64,000 nucleotides of DNA from Apoda limacodes (GCA_946406115.1 OX291553.1:11971001-12035000); one strand, 5' to 3'; shown: positions 22,206 through 33,682, counted from the first letter of the stretch. Made by a program: numbers and translations. Notes: generated by a model from the sequence alone, not told the origin.

Positions 22206-23621
22206 TCATTCTAATGATATAGTCTGTAAGTTGTTCAGTGTATGTGCAATTAAAATTACAGGATGTGGCTGAAGAATAGCAGTGGGAAAAGGCCGTTGTC
22301 TTGCCCCACATGGCTCAGCAGGCAATGCATTAGGAGTTGCTGCTGTTCGGCGTAATACTGCACCACCACGCATCACACATGTCACTCCAACTTTTGGGTC
22401 ACAATTCTCATTAACACTAGGAGTCTCATCATCAGAACACAAGTCAATCACTTCACAATCTGTATCTAATCGCTTCAAAGGATCTAGTGTCTTCATTTCA
22501 ACTTCTAAAGGATGATCACAGTCAAGACCGTCAACAAATACTATGTCCTTATCACCAACTAATTCAGCTTTTCTCTCCTTTTCTTTTTGGAGATTATTTA
22601 TGTATTCCTGCATACTGTCCATGGACATTCTTTCCACATCAACTGTAATAGGTCTACATTTAAACCAGAGTAGTTGACCATTCAGGCCGAGTATTTTTTT
22701 GTTCCTTTGATCAGGAAATATGTGCTTTCTGTTCCAATAGTCAATAGGACGTCTATATCTAACAGGAAATTGTTGATTTTTCTGTTTACTAACTACAATT
22801 TTACTAAATGGTGTGGAAGTACAGCAGTATCTCTCAATTCTCTCTCTTGAGTAACTAGTATCACGTTGCACATTGCTTTTCAAATTACGCATATAAGCAA
22901 GTGATGAAAAGGGATAAGGAGGCCCTCTATCAACACTAGCTGCAGTTCTCACATTCCGAGGACGTACTTCACTAAGATAACTATTGGTAGTATTATCAGA
23001 TTTTTCTATTACTGGCTGCAACTTTAAAGCAGAAAGGAATTCAGGCAGACCCCCGCTGCATGAGCTTGAAGGCAAATTGTCATCATTACATAGTCTCTCA
23101 TGTGCTTTCAATATATCTAAATTATCGAAATGGCTGTCACAATTGTCACACAGATATATGTCTGCCGACTTAAGCTGGGGTTCATCTAGGTCTATAGGTG
23201 TGCCTCTATCGTAGAAAATATTTTCATTCCTGAAAGTAACTAATAAACGACCACTTGGTCTGTAATAGAGAGACGTTGTGTGATCTCGGTTATCTACATA
23301 TCTAAGCCTCTTACGGGGATATCGAGCCAATTGTGCAGAAAAAACCAATAAAAAAGCACTCTTATGGTAGTCATAGCATCTCTTAACTAAATTCTTCAAG
23401 CGTACCTCCCAATCTTTGGAAACAGAGAAAGGCTTAGTAAATGGGTGGGAAAACTCAACATCTTCTGGCCACCATGGTGGTTGGCGTATGTCCTTAGCCG
23501 TATCATGTCCCCAAGAACAAGTTACCATAAACGTTATGAACTTCTCCAACTCCGTGACCGTGATTTTGGATAGTGCCGTAGGGTTACCATTGGCAAACAG
23601 CAGCGGCAAATTTGCGATCAT
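22206..23621 (-). CDS. Nuclear zinc-finger protein with NRF-1/Ewg-like block and SUMO-interaction motif
   Basis: An intact intronless 471-residue protein. The start ATG at 23619-23621 is the first after an in-frame TAA at 23636-23638. Residues 49-94 (PWWPEDVEF, then L..LVKRCYDYHKSAFLLVF) recall the WWP...CY..H...LL pattern of the NRF-1/erect wing family; this is inference, the match is short. A C2HC zinc finger lies at 158-178 (Cys158, Cys161, His174, Cys178). Residues 333-353 are probably helical (MDSMQEYINNLQKEKERKAE). Residues 390-399 (EVIDLCSDDE) form a classic SUMO-interaction motif followed by acidic residues. It is probably a nuclear or chromatin-associated host protein. The frame is clean while all neighbours are decayed, which argues for selection. 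The exact orthologue is not recognised; a domesticated transposon protein is less likely, as I see no nuclease or terminal repeats. Confidence 0.8.
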   Translation of the reverse strand: MIANLPLLFANGNPTALSKITVTELEKFITFMVTCSWGHDTAKDIRQPPWWPEDVEFSHPFTKPFSVSKDWEVRLKNLVKRCYDYHKSAFLLVFSAQLARYPRKRLRYVDNRDHTTSLYYRPSGRLLVTFRNENIFYDRGTPIDLDEPQLKSADIYLCDNCDSHFDNLDILKAHERLCNDDNLPSSSCSGGLPEFLSALKLQPVIEKSDNTTNSYLSEVRPRNVRTAASVDRGPPYPFSSLAYMRNLKSNVQRDTSYSRERIERYCCTSTPFSKIVVSKQKNQQFPVRYRRPIDYWNRKHIFPDQRNKKILGLNGQLLWFKCRPITVDVERMSMDSMQEYINNLQKEKERKAELVGDKDIVFVDGLDCDHPLEVEMKTLDPLKRLDTDCEVIDLCSDDETPSVNENCDPKVGVTCVMRGGAVLRRTAATPNALPAEPCGARQRPFPTAILQPHPVILIAHTLNNLQTISLE

Positions 23622-23639
23622 GATTCTTGCCGTTGTTTA

Positions 23640-24940
23640 GGGTCATCGAAATCGGAAAGCAGTCAGCGCTTGCGATGTCGTTACGCGCAGGTATACCATA
23701 ACGGTTAATGCTTTACAAACCATTTTGTTAATACAATTTACAATAAATTAGGCACACAACAAGAATTTGTAACTGTCGTTCCGTAACAACATTGGTATGG
23801 TTTACACGTTTTACGTATAAATTTCACAAACATAATTTTGAGAAATATCGCTTCTAGAATTCTGTCTCGTTCTCAAACTAAAGAAAAAAAATAGAAAGAG
23901 AAGGATATAATAAAGGAATCCATAGATCTTTATTTTCTTTGTTTAACGTTCCGAACCTAAGCTGAGAAATTGATGCTCAAAAGTGTGAAAATAAATTAAA
24001 CCGTACTTGAAAAAGCAAACAAAGTTATATGTTTTAGTTTACTTTATCCATGTTTTAGACAGTTTGTATTGCAAAGAAACAAAATGGAAATATGAAACAC
24101 CGCATCGTAAAACAAAATGGCCGCTTGATTTCGAAATACAGTTTTAAAATATTTCTTAATGTGTATGCCACTTAATTGAAACTTTATGACATTTTAATTT
24201 GATCCTCAGTACAACAACTTTTGATCAGTATAATTAGAATAGTTGACATATTCTATGAATACAATTATTTAGTTTTAATAAATTAATAGTACCTTTTGTA
24301 GGTACTAAAAGTTCTACTGAAATGAAGTAAGTACCTGGGTAAGTGAAAATATATACATATATAATTTTTAACATTAGTTTTATTGGTCACGTAAGGTACT
24401 TTAATAGAAATAACAGTTAAAAGCAAACAAAGGTAAACCACCATAACCATAAAAAATGAAAAACAGTATTCGGAATGTCCCTCAGTAATCGGCATCATGC
24501 CGCTAAAAAGAGATAGAAGTTGAAACATAAAATGGCGCCCTCATATTAACGGTATGCCCATAGAGGAAACAAATACTGTATAAGGGTACGCTAGGACCGT
24601 AACACAAGCATTAAGACAAATAAATAATCCGTCTGAAAATAAACAACATGATACTTTTCATATCACATTTATGATGAAAAAGGATTTTTTTTGTTCAGGC
24701 CAATTTTAGTCCTCGAGGGACGCCTGTCCACGAATACCACCTGTCGAGTTCCACGGTGGACGTTCGTTGCGGGTCATTAGCGAGGTCGTCCATAATTAAG
24801 TTCTAATTCTTCTGAGCATCCTTATTTTAATTAGGGCATGTAATATCGGAAGGTTTTAAATTCCGATATTGAATCTCAATATCGGAATTTCGATACTAAT
24901 ATCGGAATTGCAAATATTGGATAGAATGTTAGATTAGATG
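23640..24940. other. Upstream region of the zinc-finger gene; no gene recognised
   Basis: AT-rich. The promoter of the gene ending at 22206 should lie in the first few hundred bases, but I see no convincing core element. The small palindrome at 24858-24890 is listed separately. Confidence 0.4.
24858..24890. repeat. Perfect 15-bp inverted repeat with ATATCGGAA motifs
   Basis: AAATTCCGATATTGA at 24858-24872 and its exact reverse complement at 24876-24890, with a 3-base loop. Further ATATCGGAA copies lie at about 24844 and 24900. This could be a cruciform, a MITE end or a protein-binding cluster. Confidence 0.7.
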
Positions 24941-24944
24941 TGAA

Positions 24945-25325
24945 ACTCATCTGCTACTGTGATATTTATTGGAAGTTTGCGTCGGGTTGGCGAAGGACTG
25001 GGTGTGTAAGCGTTCATTAGGGAACGCCTATGTCTAGTTGATGATTGGTGATGTGACTTACTCGTCTCGCCATGCACCTTACATCATGTCGGACGTGCTT
25101 GCCCCATGAACAAAATCTTATTTCTAAATCAGACTACTCTAAAATATTGTAACAAAAGTTTATTTTACTTACAATGTGTTATAGTTCTTATTGTATGTAC
25201 TATATCAAAAATCATAGACATATTTCTCATAGTATCGACAACTCATTAATTTTAGAATTAAATCAGAATTACTTAAGAATACAAATAATCAATAATTTAA
25301 AACAAATAAACAAAATAATAAAACT
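24945..25325 (+). repeat. ~380 bp repeat, left inverted copy
   Basis: Shares long blocks with the reverse complement of 27840-28258, in the same order: TGTGATATTTATTGGAAGT, GGCGAAGGACTGGGTGTGTA, TGATGTGACTTACTCGTC, ATAAAATCTTATTT-like, ATAGACATATTTCTCAT and AATTTAAAACAAATAAA. Non-coding. Confidence 0.8.
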
Positions 25326-25917
25326 ATGAATACGACAATACAATACAACTATTTGGAATATCTTAACTTTTTGGAAAATTAACGTTTCGTCCTACTTTTG
25401 TTTTAGTAATTCAATAAAAACAGTGAAAATCAACTGAGATAAAATAATATCGACATATATTAACAATAATATATTGCAATTGTTCACCAGAGCCGAAAAA
25501 ACTTTTCAAAATTGGAAAAAAAATATTATTTTCCAAACTAAATGTGATAATGCCACAATTTTGGAAACATAAACTTTTATTAATAACAGGTTACAGTTTT
25601 CTTTATTAAATTTTTATCCAAAGTTACTACAATAGGTTATTGGCTACTTACAACAGAAATATTTTGAAATACCAGACGTTAAGAACGCTGTAACTGATGA
25701 AGCAAAATGTATGAGTAAACAGAAATGATTGAGGCAGAAAAAGTTGTAGAATAGTTATCTAAAAATGCAGTATCAGTAAGTAATGTCATGTTTGATTAAA
25801 ATAAAATGCTGCAAATAATTAACAAATATTGTAAATTGACTTGATATTTTTGCAGTAACATAATAATTTTAAGTGTCAAGTTTTCAAATTAACCTATAAA
25901 CATAACTTTCTTTATAC

Positions 25918-26770
25918 CAACAAGGTGGCAATCAAGCTTGCGGTCCGCCTGATGGTAAGCGATTACCGCAGTCTATGGACGCTTGCAACACATGGGACAT
26001 CACTCGTGCGTTGCCGACCCTTCAAAAATGAAATAACTTCTTTGGTATTTGGATGGTAGAAAGCAGCCGTTGGTATCATTTCGAATAATTCCTCAGAACG
26101 AATCCCATTATACAAGTGATAGAAAACACACAGGAAGGCAAAGTCTCTCCTCAGACTTAAGAGTTCGATACGGCTTGCGAGTTTGGGATCGTTGACGATT
26201 CTCACAGTCTGTCATTGAACCGAGTTGAAAGGGACCAATTAATAGCGATAGGTCTGTAATTTGATGAATCTGATCTATCGCCTTTTTTGGGCACCGGGTG
26301 CACACTCGCAGTCTTCCAAGAAGACGGAAATTGTCTAGTGTGATAGGAAAGCGCCAAGACTAGCAAAAGCAACGCCCACCGTACCACCCGCTGAGTTATG
26401 GAGATTTTCGGCATGATGTAGTAGGTGGTACAGTGCCTTCGTACTGCCCAGTAGATCAGCTTTCTCTTTAGCAATATGTTCCAAGTAACCATCGATCGTT
26501 TGCAGTGGTGGTAACGACGACTGGCAAAAGTTTCCTTCACTAACTTCAGCAAGCAACTAACTAGAAAGCACAAATCCCGGAGGAAGAGCTCGCAAGTCGC
26601 CCAGATGTAAATTGCAGGTGCAAAATAGGTATTTTACCGGTGAATTGGAGTTTAGCTCTGGCAGTTGCTGGTGTGGCGGTCAAGGAGACCCGGTGAAACG
26701 GCTGATCGTTGGCAACCCGCAGGTTGAACAGGTTCTCGAATCCAGCGATTACTTTATTCTCCACCCTGGA
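25918..26770 (-). pseudogene. LINE family A RT fragment with internal deletion
   Basis: From high to low coordinates it reads EVSEGNFCQSSLPPLQ, EKADLLGS, a VLALS block, then FPSSWKTASVHPVPKKGDRS and SNYRPIAI. Then most of the RT palm is missing and the sequence resumes at STRFNDRL, DPKLASRIELLSLRRDF, YNGIRSEELFEMIPTAAFYH and the 3' signature (GCGGTCCGCCTGATGGTAAG read on plus at about 25939). The deletion lies at about 26225. Orientation is opposite to the endonuclease half at 26890-27680. Confidence 0.75.
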
Positions 26771-26889
26771 AGGCTAAACCACTAACATGTGCAAAGTCTC
26801 TGAATTATTATTTATGCCAGAGAAGGAAAACGGAGCGGACCCATGTAGATACTACAACAAAATATGGCAGAGTATGAGGGGGCCCTACC

Positions 26890-27680
26890 TTCCGCGCCAT
26901 CAACCGTTCTATCTGTGCCGAGCTTTAGCCCTTTAACTTAGTCTAAGTAACTTCTTACGGGAAAAAAAGTAAAAAAAAGGGAAAAGTGTACATTTAACGG
27001 CTATTCCATCTAAATTTAATTTAGATTTTTGCAACATCCGGAGACTACACAGACGACTATTCTATTTTCTAACGGAGACGCAGATATCCTACCCGGTCGA
27101 TTTATCATATCTACATTATTCCGGCTACAAACTCGAGCAAAATTTTGTGTGTCATGGCGGTGTATGTATGTTCCGGAGGATATCTGCCGTCACCGCCTTC
27201 ATAGCCTTGAAGACAGGGACTTCTCGATATTGTGGGTGCGCGTAGATTCGTATCTATGCATGCCTTTACAGATCTCATAGCGGTGACACGGACGTAGCTT
27301 GACTCATCACACACCTGAGTTTAACGACTGACAAAGTTCTAAAGCAAATCCCATATTTGACCAGATAGCCGATCTAGTTATTCTGGGAAACTTTAACGCC
27401 CACCATCGTGCTGCTCATGAAGTTGCTCTGACCTATGGATTCTCTCGGCTGGTATTTTGTTAAACGAGAATACCAGATATAGAGAACCATACGAGCTCCT
27501 TACTGGATATTCCTTCTCAGTCTTGGCTCTTCAGACCACTATCTCGTTCGGATTCAAGTGTCATGCACACAGCACGATTCATCTGAACCAACTAATTGGC
27601 ATCGTGTGTGGCATAATAAATCGGAAGATTAGGATGGGTTGCGTTAACTTTGACTTTTTCAAAATGATTAGGGAGATGAG
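26890..27680 (+). pseudogene. LINE endonuclease fragment, inverted relative to its RT
   Basis: Plus-strand endonuclease with DICRHRLHSLEDRDFSILWV near 27175-27240, ADLVILGNFNAHH at about 27365-27405 (the catalytic Asp of GDFN is now Asn), YGFSRLV, then LGSSDHYLVRIQVS near 27525-27560. The last catalytic SDH is kept. Several stops. It fits the 5' half of the LINE whose RT lies on the minus strand at 25918-26770. Confidence 0.7.
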
Positions 27681-27839
27681 TGTATCTGATACAGGCACGC
27701 ACGTATTTTATATTAGTTTTGCCAAGCAGTGTTACAAATGTGTTTTTCGTCAATTGAATATTTTTTAGTGTTGTTCGAAGTTTTCCTTCAGATAAATAAA
27801 AACAAAATTTTAACATTTTTAAGAATAGTCAATCAAGTT

Positions 27840-28258
27840 TCTCTCGAAGAAGAAGAGTTTTTTTATTTGTTTTAAATTGTTGATTATTTTTCTGAAAATA
27901 ATCCTTAGTTCACTCTAAAATTAATTAAAAGTAGATAAAAATGAGAAATATGTCTATGAGTTTTAACAAAATACATAAAATACATACAATAAGTTTACAT
28001 TACATTATCATTATAAGTAAAACAAACTTTTTTTTTTCAAATATCTTAGAGAAGTCTGATTCAAAAATAAGATTTTATTCATGGGGTAAGCGCGTTCCAC
28101 GTTCGAGGCGAGACGAGTAAGTCACATCACCAATTATCAACCATCATCAATCATCAGTCCTCTTTTGGACATAAGCAGTCCCTACTGAACGCTTACACAC
28201 CCAGTCCTTCGCCTAACTGACGTAGACTTCCAATAAATATCACAGTGACATACAAGTT
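27840..28258 (-). repeat. ~400 bp repeat, right inverted copy
   Basis: Reverse-complement partner of 24945-25325. Together they flank about 2.5 kb that is mostly the 5'-inverted LINE. Confidence 0.8.
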
Positions 28259-28524
28259 ATGTTTTTATTTTTTATTTCTTCTTTTTTATTTATTTTTTAT
28301 ATCTTTCTTTTTATATTACTAGGCTTACGCTGTCTGACTGTCTTTCTGTCCCACCATTATAGAACTCTATTTTTTATATCAAAGTAGGGGTAGTGTACTA
28401 CATGCCTAAAATTTTCACAGAATATGTGTAATAATGAGTTAAGTAACAAATAATTCGTTTCAGCCAGTAAACAAATAATAAAAAGTTCAAAAAATAAAAA
28501 TTTAAGGGGATCCTGATACAAGTA

Positions 28525-28975
28525 AAACCGGCCACGTGCGAGTCTGGCTCGCGCACCGAGGGTTCCGTGTAAACTTATTATATGTTGTTGTATATTGTAA
28601 TTAGTATTTTTGTATATGATGTAACTAAAAATTTACGGTTTTCGCAATTTTCCCTTTATCTGTGCTATAAGACAACGCTTCGTACCAAATTTCAAGATTC
28701 TGAGTTTACGGGAAGTACCCTGCAGGTATTGATTCCCTTGCGAGTTTCGAAAATTTGCGGCATAAACGGCTCTATCTTTAAATTGCGTTGGCTTAGAAGT
28801 TTGATTATTTCACAGCTCCAAGGGACAGAGTACCTGAGTATTTAATATAAATTTTAGCTTGATACCTCTATGCGTTCCTGATAAAAATGGTCTTGACAGA
28901 CGGACATACGGACGGACAACAAAGTGATCCTATAGGGATTCCTTTTTTTCCTTTTGAGGTACGGAACCCTAAAAA
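28525..28975 (-). repeat. Interspersed GCGCGAGTC repeat, near-complete copy
   Basis: Begins AAAACCGGCCACGTGCGAGT and ends ACGGACAACAAAGTGATCC then TTTTGAGGTACGGAACCC. Middle blocks (ACCAAATTTCAAGATTCT, ACGGGAAGTACCC) recur at about 44150-44200. It is the reverse of the copy at 46430-46875. Non-coding. Confidence 0.65.
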
Positions 28976-29077
28976 CGTATTCTATGCTTGCAGTATGGCA
29001 CCCAGCAGTGGGACGGGTTAAGGCCATCATAAATTACAGTATCAGAGCCATCTAGTATAAATATTCTAGATTTTAAG

Positions 29078-29340
29078 TTATTTATTGGAAACGATATTCA
29101 AAGTTATGCTACGTCGAGCTTGGTCAGTCATTGAATAGGAGATCGATTCGTGAAACATTTTTGTTTTTTTTTTGCGTTCGTAAATTATGTAAATGGTGGA
29201 ACGGAATCCACGGTGCGCGATTCCGGCCCGCACTTGACCGATTTTTTTCCTTGTTGAAATTCGCCCCCAAGAAGAAGGCGTAGATCCGCGCTTGATATCA
29301 TCAGGAAATATACCGCTATCAACATAACTAGGTATCAAAA
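29078..29340 (-). pseudogene. Small LINE RT fragment beside a GCGCGAGTC repeat end
   Basis: The minus-strand segment YVDSGIFPDDIKR looks like the RT N-terminal block (…TGIFPDDLK…) near 29340-29280. The part at 29195-29255 is a GTGCGCGATTCCGGCCCGCA repeat end. Too short for a family call. Confidence 0.4.
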
Positions 29341-29344
29341 ATTA

Positions 29345-30105
29345 TGGCTAAGGTTTCTGCTATTATATAAGTTACCTTTTTTTAAAACGCCATATATTGG
29401 TCAAGTACCTTTGGTTATACAGTGTCGGTAATAATAATAGTATTACTACTCGCCAATAAATGCCAGGAAGAGTCATATTTTTCAATTTATCATTTGCTGA
29501 AAAAACGAACAAAACGACGTATTCCAAAAATGAAACCTAGCTAGATTGATTTATCGCCCCCGATACTAAATTTCATGACAATCGTTCGAGCCGTTTCCGA
29601 GATTTAGATTATATATCTATATATAAACATATATAGAAGAATTGCTCGTTTAAAGGTATTAGATTTATATATTTTGCGAAAAGTTCCCATAGGTCTGGTA
29701 TTTTTATTTGTAATATTTTAATTGTAATCTTTTTGAACATAAAGGGAACTTTACATTCAAGAACATTAGCTTTTATTAATTAATCTGCAAAATTGGACTT
29801 GAGTTAAGATGTTTGGTTGATATGAATGTAATAATGCTTAAAAAAATTCAAAAGCAATATCTACTTCAAGATTTGTTTACAAACTAGTACCTATGTACTA
29901 GTATGAGTATGAACCTTATGTAGGTAGGAACCTAAGGAGTTTTTTGCTATGGGTATGGGTGCAGGAGAATAACTAGAAACTTAAGTTATTATATAGAATT
30001 TTATGTGTAAATACGAAAACCTAATCTAATTACCTATTTTATTAAATACCTACTATATGGTAACTTGTTTAACGCTTGTGGCGTGGCTTGAAAATTGACT
30101 TCTAG
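29345..30105. other. No gene recognised
   Basis: AT-rich, no coherent ORF or strong repeat seen. Confidence 0.4.
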
Positions 30106-30109
30106 TAGG

Positions 30110-30345
30110 TATGGAAGCGTTAAGACACCCCGACTTGACGAAAGCAAAAAAGTGAAATTGTAATTGAATTCCACAGGATAATTACAATAGTTACAGGTTT
30201 GGCTTATAGTAGCTAGGCTCTAGTACACAGTACGTCTGCGCGGCGGTGACTAGCGTAATGGGCAAGCGATTTCAGCGAGGAGCGGAGCTAGATGCTATAT
30301 CAGCAAATAAGGAAAGGGATTTCGCCACAATACCCTATATACTAT
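30110..30345 (-). mobile_element. LTR-like copy (Ty3/gypsy, low-coordinate side)
   Basis: On the minus strand begins TGTGGCGAAATCCC and shares CCTTATTTGC, GCATCTAG, GAAATCGCTTGCCC, TAACTATTGTAA and ATTCAATTACAATTTCA in order with 35790-35992. Orientation and position fit the 3' LTR of the gypsy remnant at 32705-35530. The two copies have diverged clearly, so a solo LTR of a relative is possible. Confidence 0.55.
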
Positions 30346-30582
30346 ATTATATATACTTTTTTTTGAAAAAATAAAAAATATACTATAGTTACATACATGA
30401 AAAAATTTACCTATAATCGTTTTTTAGTTAACATTACACTTTATAAAGTAGGTTAAAGTCTCGACACGGCTGACTTTGAGCCCGCGACAATGCGCTCCGT
30501 TCGCGGTTTCAGGTTGCATCCTCGCCGACATTGTTATATGTTATCGCCAGTGTTGCCACTTCAGTGATTTTTTTTTTTTATA

Positions 30583-31150
30583 AATACCACTAAGGTGGCA
30601 AACAAGCTTACGGTCCGCCTGATGGTAAGCGGTCACCGTAGCCTATGGACGCTTGCAACACCAGGGGTATCACTTGCGCGTTGCCGACCCTTCAGAAATC
30701 TAATAACTTCTTTCTTGAAGAACTCCATACTGTAGTCCTTGCAGAAAACCTTGGCATGGAGCTCATTCCACAACTTAAGCGTTCGCGGAACGCGGCACTG
30801 TACGCGACCATTTAGGTTCTAAAGTGTGAGAATGAATTTCCTGCCGATGGCGAGGGGTGATGGTAGAAAGTAGCCGTAGGCATCATTTCGAACAATTCCT
30901 CAGAACACAGCCCATTGTACAAGCGGTAGAACACACACAGGGAGGCAAAGTCTCTCCTCAGACTTAAGAGCTCGATACCGCAAGTGAGTTTGGAATCGTC
31001 GACAATTCTCACAGCCCGTCGTTGAACCGAGTCAAAAGGGCCAAGCTGGTATCCGGGTGCACCTACCCAGAGATGGCAGCAGTACTCCATATGGGGCCGA
31101 AGTACTGCTTCGCTCTGTTGAGTACACCAAGTTTTTTGGACGCCAGCTTC
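30583..31150 (-). mobile_element. LINE family A 3' end
   Basis: Minus-strand C-terminal RT: EYCCHLWVGAPGYQLGPFDS, RRAVRIVDDSKLTCGIELLS, YNGLCSEELFEMMPTATFYH, then the 3' signature near 30600-30640. This is the longest and cleanest copy of this part of family A. Flanked on the low side by a T run (plus strand), i.e. an A tail on the element's strand. Confidence 0.85.
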
Positions 31151-31524
31151 ACCTTATTTGGTGAATTTTGGAGCTCTATAGCGATATTCTGAATAAAAAA
31201 ATCACTTAAAGGATATTTGGTGACTTTAAGTGATATTTATTGAAACTAATTTCAAAAAATTATTACTTGTCGGTGAATACCTCGTCATAGATAGCAGCAA
31301 AGACTAAATAGAAGATGATAGCACTATCCTTTTTTCACCTTAGCAAAACGAATTAAGACGTCTTTGTTTGGTTTCTCGATATAAACGTAACGTCACGTAA
31401 CGTAACATATACATTTTGTTGTAATGAGTGTCAAATACTCTTGCAGCTAGCTTGTTTGCTTTTAGTAAGTTGCTTAGCCTCTTTATTCGCGAAAGTTATC
31501 GTATCGAAATGTTTGTGACTACCA

Positions 31525-31975
31525 AATGGGAAACTAAAGAAGAGTTTAAAATGTGGTTACGGCCTATAGTAAAAAGCCTTCTGCAGTTCTTGTTCTTGTG
31601 AAATATTTGCGAGAATTGGTGACATAAAGAAACATAGAGAAACAAAAAAACATTTAGAAAAATATGACTTAATTTCTAAAAACCGACAAATTAAATTTTT
31701 GCCTGTATCTAAAGATAATAAAGGCTCCTCTAAAGTTGAAGGAACGTTGCCCCTGTTTATTGCAAAACACCATAAAGTAAATTGACCACTTGACTGCAGC
31801 TTTAAAAAAATGTGTTACTGATTCGAAAAGTGTTAAGAATTCAAAAATGCACAGAACGAAATGCACTGAAATTTCAAACAGAAGCTATTGGATGATGTTG
31901 GATCACAAAAATATAGTGCACTTTTAGTTGAATTAGAAAAATTTTACTATAATTTGGTTATTTAGTGATTTCTAG
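31525..31975 (+). pseudogene. BED-type zinc-finger / hAT-like protein fragment
   Basis: Plus strand, several frames: TKEEFKMWLRPIVKS, then GDIKKHRETKKHLEKYDLIS, then LTAVLKKCVTDSKSVKN with RTKCTEI. The FK.WL.P...KH..TKKH layout resembles the N-terminus of ZBED/hAT-like proteins common in insect genomes. Frameshifts and stops make it a pseudogene. Family by memory only. Confidence 0.5.
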
Positions 31976-32394
31976 AGATTTTTTAGTAAGTAAATATTCC
32001 GAAGTTTGCATTTATTCATAATACATTCTATACGAAAATAAAAAAAATATCGTAGGCAAAAAAAATGGTTTACATATACAAACAAAAAAATAGTAAACAT
32101 TGACAATAAAGAAATCTGAGCGCATATCTTGTATGCGCCATACAGGGTTGTCGCTGCTGAAAGAAAAAAACAAGTTATACAAAAGTTAAATTAAAGATGT
32201 TTTGTAACAAAAAACTACCTTTGGCATGGTTGCCACTTTTAAGTTAAAATGTGCTATATGTGTTCGGTTGTAGTAATGCAGTTATAGTCATGAGCAGCGA
32301 AACGGTCTGCAAACTGTTTTCGTTGCTTTGGATTTTTACATTATTTGAAAACGAAAATAAATAAAGTGTGACAATAAGTATATATTTGATATAC

Positions 32395-32545
32395 TAGCTG
32401 ACCGGGCAGACGTTGTCCTGCATGATATCCGACTGCAGCGCCATCTACCCAAACGCATACAAAAAAAATCATTCAAATCGGTCCAGCCGTTTAGGAGGAG
32501 TACAGTGACATACACACACATATATATATATATATATATAAAGAA
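32395..32545. repeat. Short interspersed repeat ending in (TA)n
   Basis: CTAGCTGACCGGGCAGACGT, AATCGGTCCAGCCGTTTAGG and GAGTACAGTGACATACACAC lead into a TA dinucleotide run at about 32519-32540. This is the style of an abundant insect repeat that ends in a microsatellite. Confidence 0.55.
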
Positions 32546-32724
32546 GATATACGAAACAAATGCTGAGTTAAAAAAGCTATGAACTAGTTATATACTTACA
32601 GACTAATTATTATTTTAACCTACTTTGAGTACAATGGTCGAGAAAATCCGTAATTCTCAAGTTTTTTGCAATTTATATTTAAATTTTATTTTAGCAATTT
32701 CCAAGTTAAAACGTATTGGTGGTT

Positions 32725-32961
32725 TTATGGTTCGACCGGCACGTGTCGTTTTGAGAGTTGACGGCATTGTTTAACCTTGCTGTGGTTCGATAGTAGCCGG
32801 TTGCTACTACGGAAACTCGATTCTGTGTCCCTGTGGAATGAGACAGGAACGTCGTTGAAAATATAGGCTGGTTTCAGTCTATCTATGAAAATCAATTGTT
32901 TCTTGTTGCCCAAATTAATAATTTTTTTTTTCTCTCCTTTATATAACTCTAAAGAGACCAT
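32725..32961 (-). pseudogene. gypsy Pol C-terminal segment
   Basis: Reads KQLIFIDRLKPAYIFNDVP then SFHRDTESSFRSSNRLLS, the end of gypsy-type Pol after integrase (IDRLKPA motif). Confidence 0.75.
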
Positions 32962-33099
32962 CGTAAGGTGCTTGCAAAGATCCCTTTACGGAATCTGTTC
33001 TTAGGAACACGTGTGTGCATTTGTCTTAGTCCGTATGTACGAAAATTGTCCTTGAATCTGTGTTTCGCGTGTGTTTGGGTTTGAGATTTCCTATAGTTT

Positions 33100-33480
33100 G
33101 GCATAAATTCAAATTCAAATTCAATTTAATTTATTCAGTTTAGGCTACAATAATTGAGCACTTATGAATGTCACTACGCCATCGGTTTGTAAGTCTACAG
33201 GGCGGGAGACCTTGTACTGAGAAGAACCGGCAAGAAACTCAGCAAGGGCATTTCTTTTCTCCCTTTCTCTTACAGCGTCCAATTAAAATATTGGAAAATG
33301 TCCTCCCTATCATAAAAGGACACTTTCCATTACAAACATAAAAAAACATGAAATATAAAGCACAAGCACAACATAAAAAAGTATCTAATATAAACAAAAG
33401 ACAGTTTATGTATTCATCACTAAGGAATAATCAATGTCTTACAGTATTAATAAACAAAACAAAAAAGTAAGACTAAATAC
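33100..33480. repeat. Interspersed repeat inserted in the gypsy remnant
   Basis: Starts with AAATTCAAATTCAAATTCA and contains TTCAGTTTAGGCTACAA, TGTACTGAGAAGAACCGGCA and AGAAACTCAGCAAGGGC. I recognise it as a common lepidopteran retroposon-type tail; the formal name is unknown to me. It separates the Pol C-terminus from integrase. Confidence 0.55.
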
Positions 33481-33682
33481 TAAGAATACAAAGAAGTTTG
33501 CAAGAGCAGACCAGCCTCCACAGGCGGCACCCGTTCACGAGTATGACACATGAATCAGCCATCGCTTCGCTCAACCATGTTTTAGGGAACGTAACGACCC
33601 GACACACACGCCACCACCGCAGAGACACTTTGAGAGAGCATGACACACTCAAGCAACTCCAATAAAACTTCGATTGTACTAG

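Noticed and set aside
22282..23640. Plus-strand ORFs over the zinc-finger gene
   Set aside because: Shadows of the longer minus-strand ORF with recognisable motifs.
32519..32541. TATA promoter element
   Set aside because: It is a TA microsatellite at the end of an interspersed repeat with no gene downstream.
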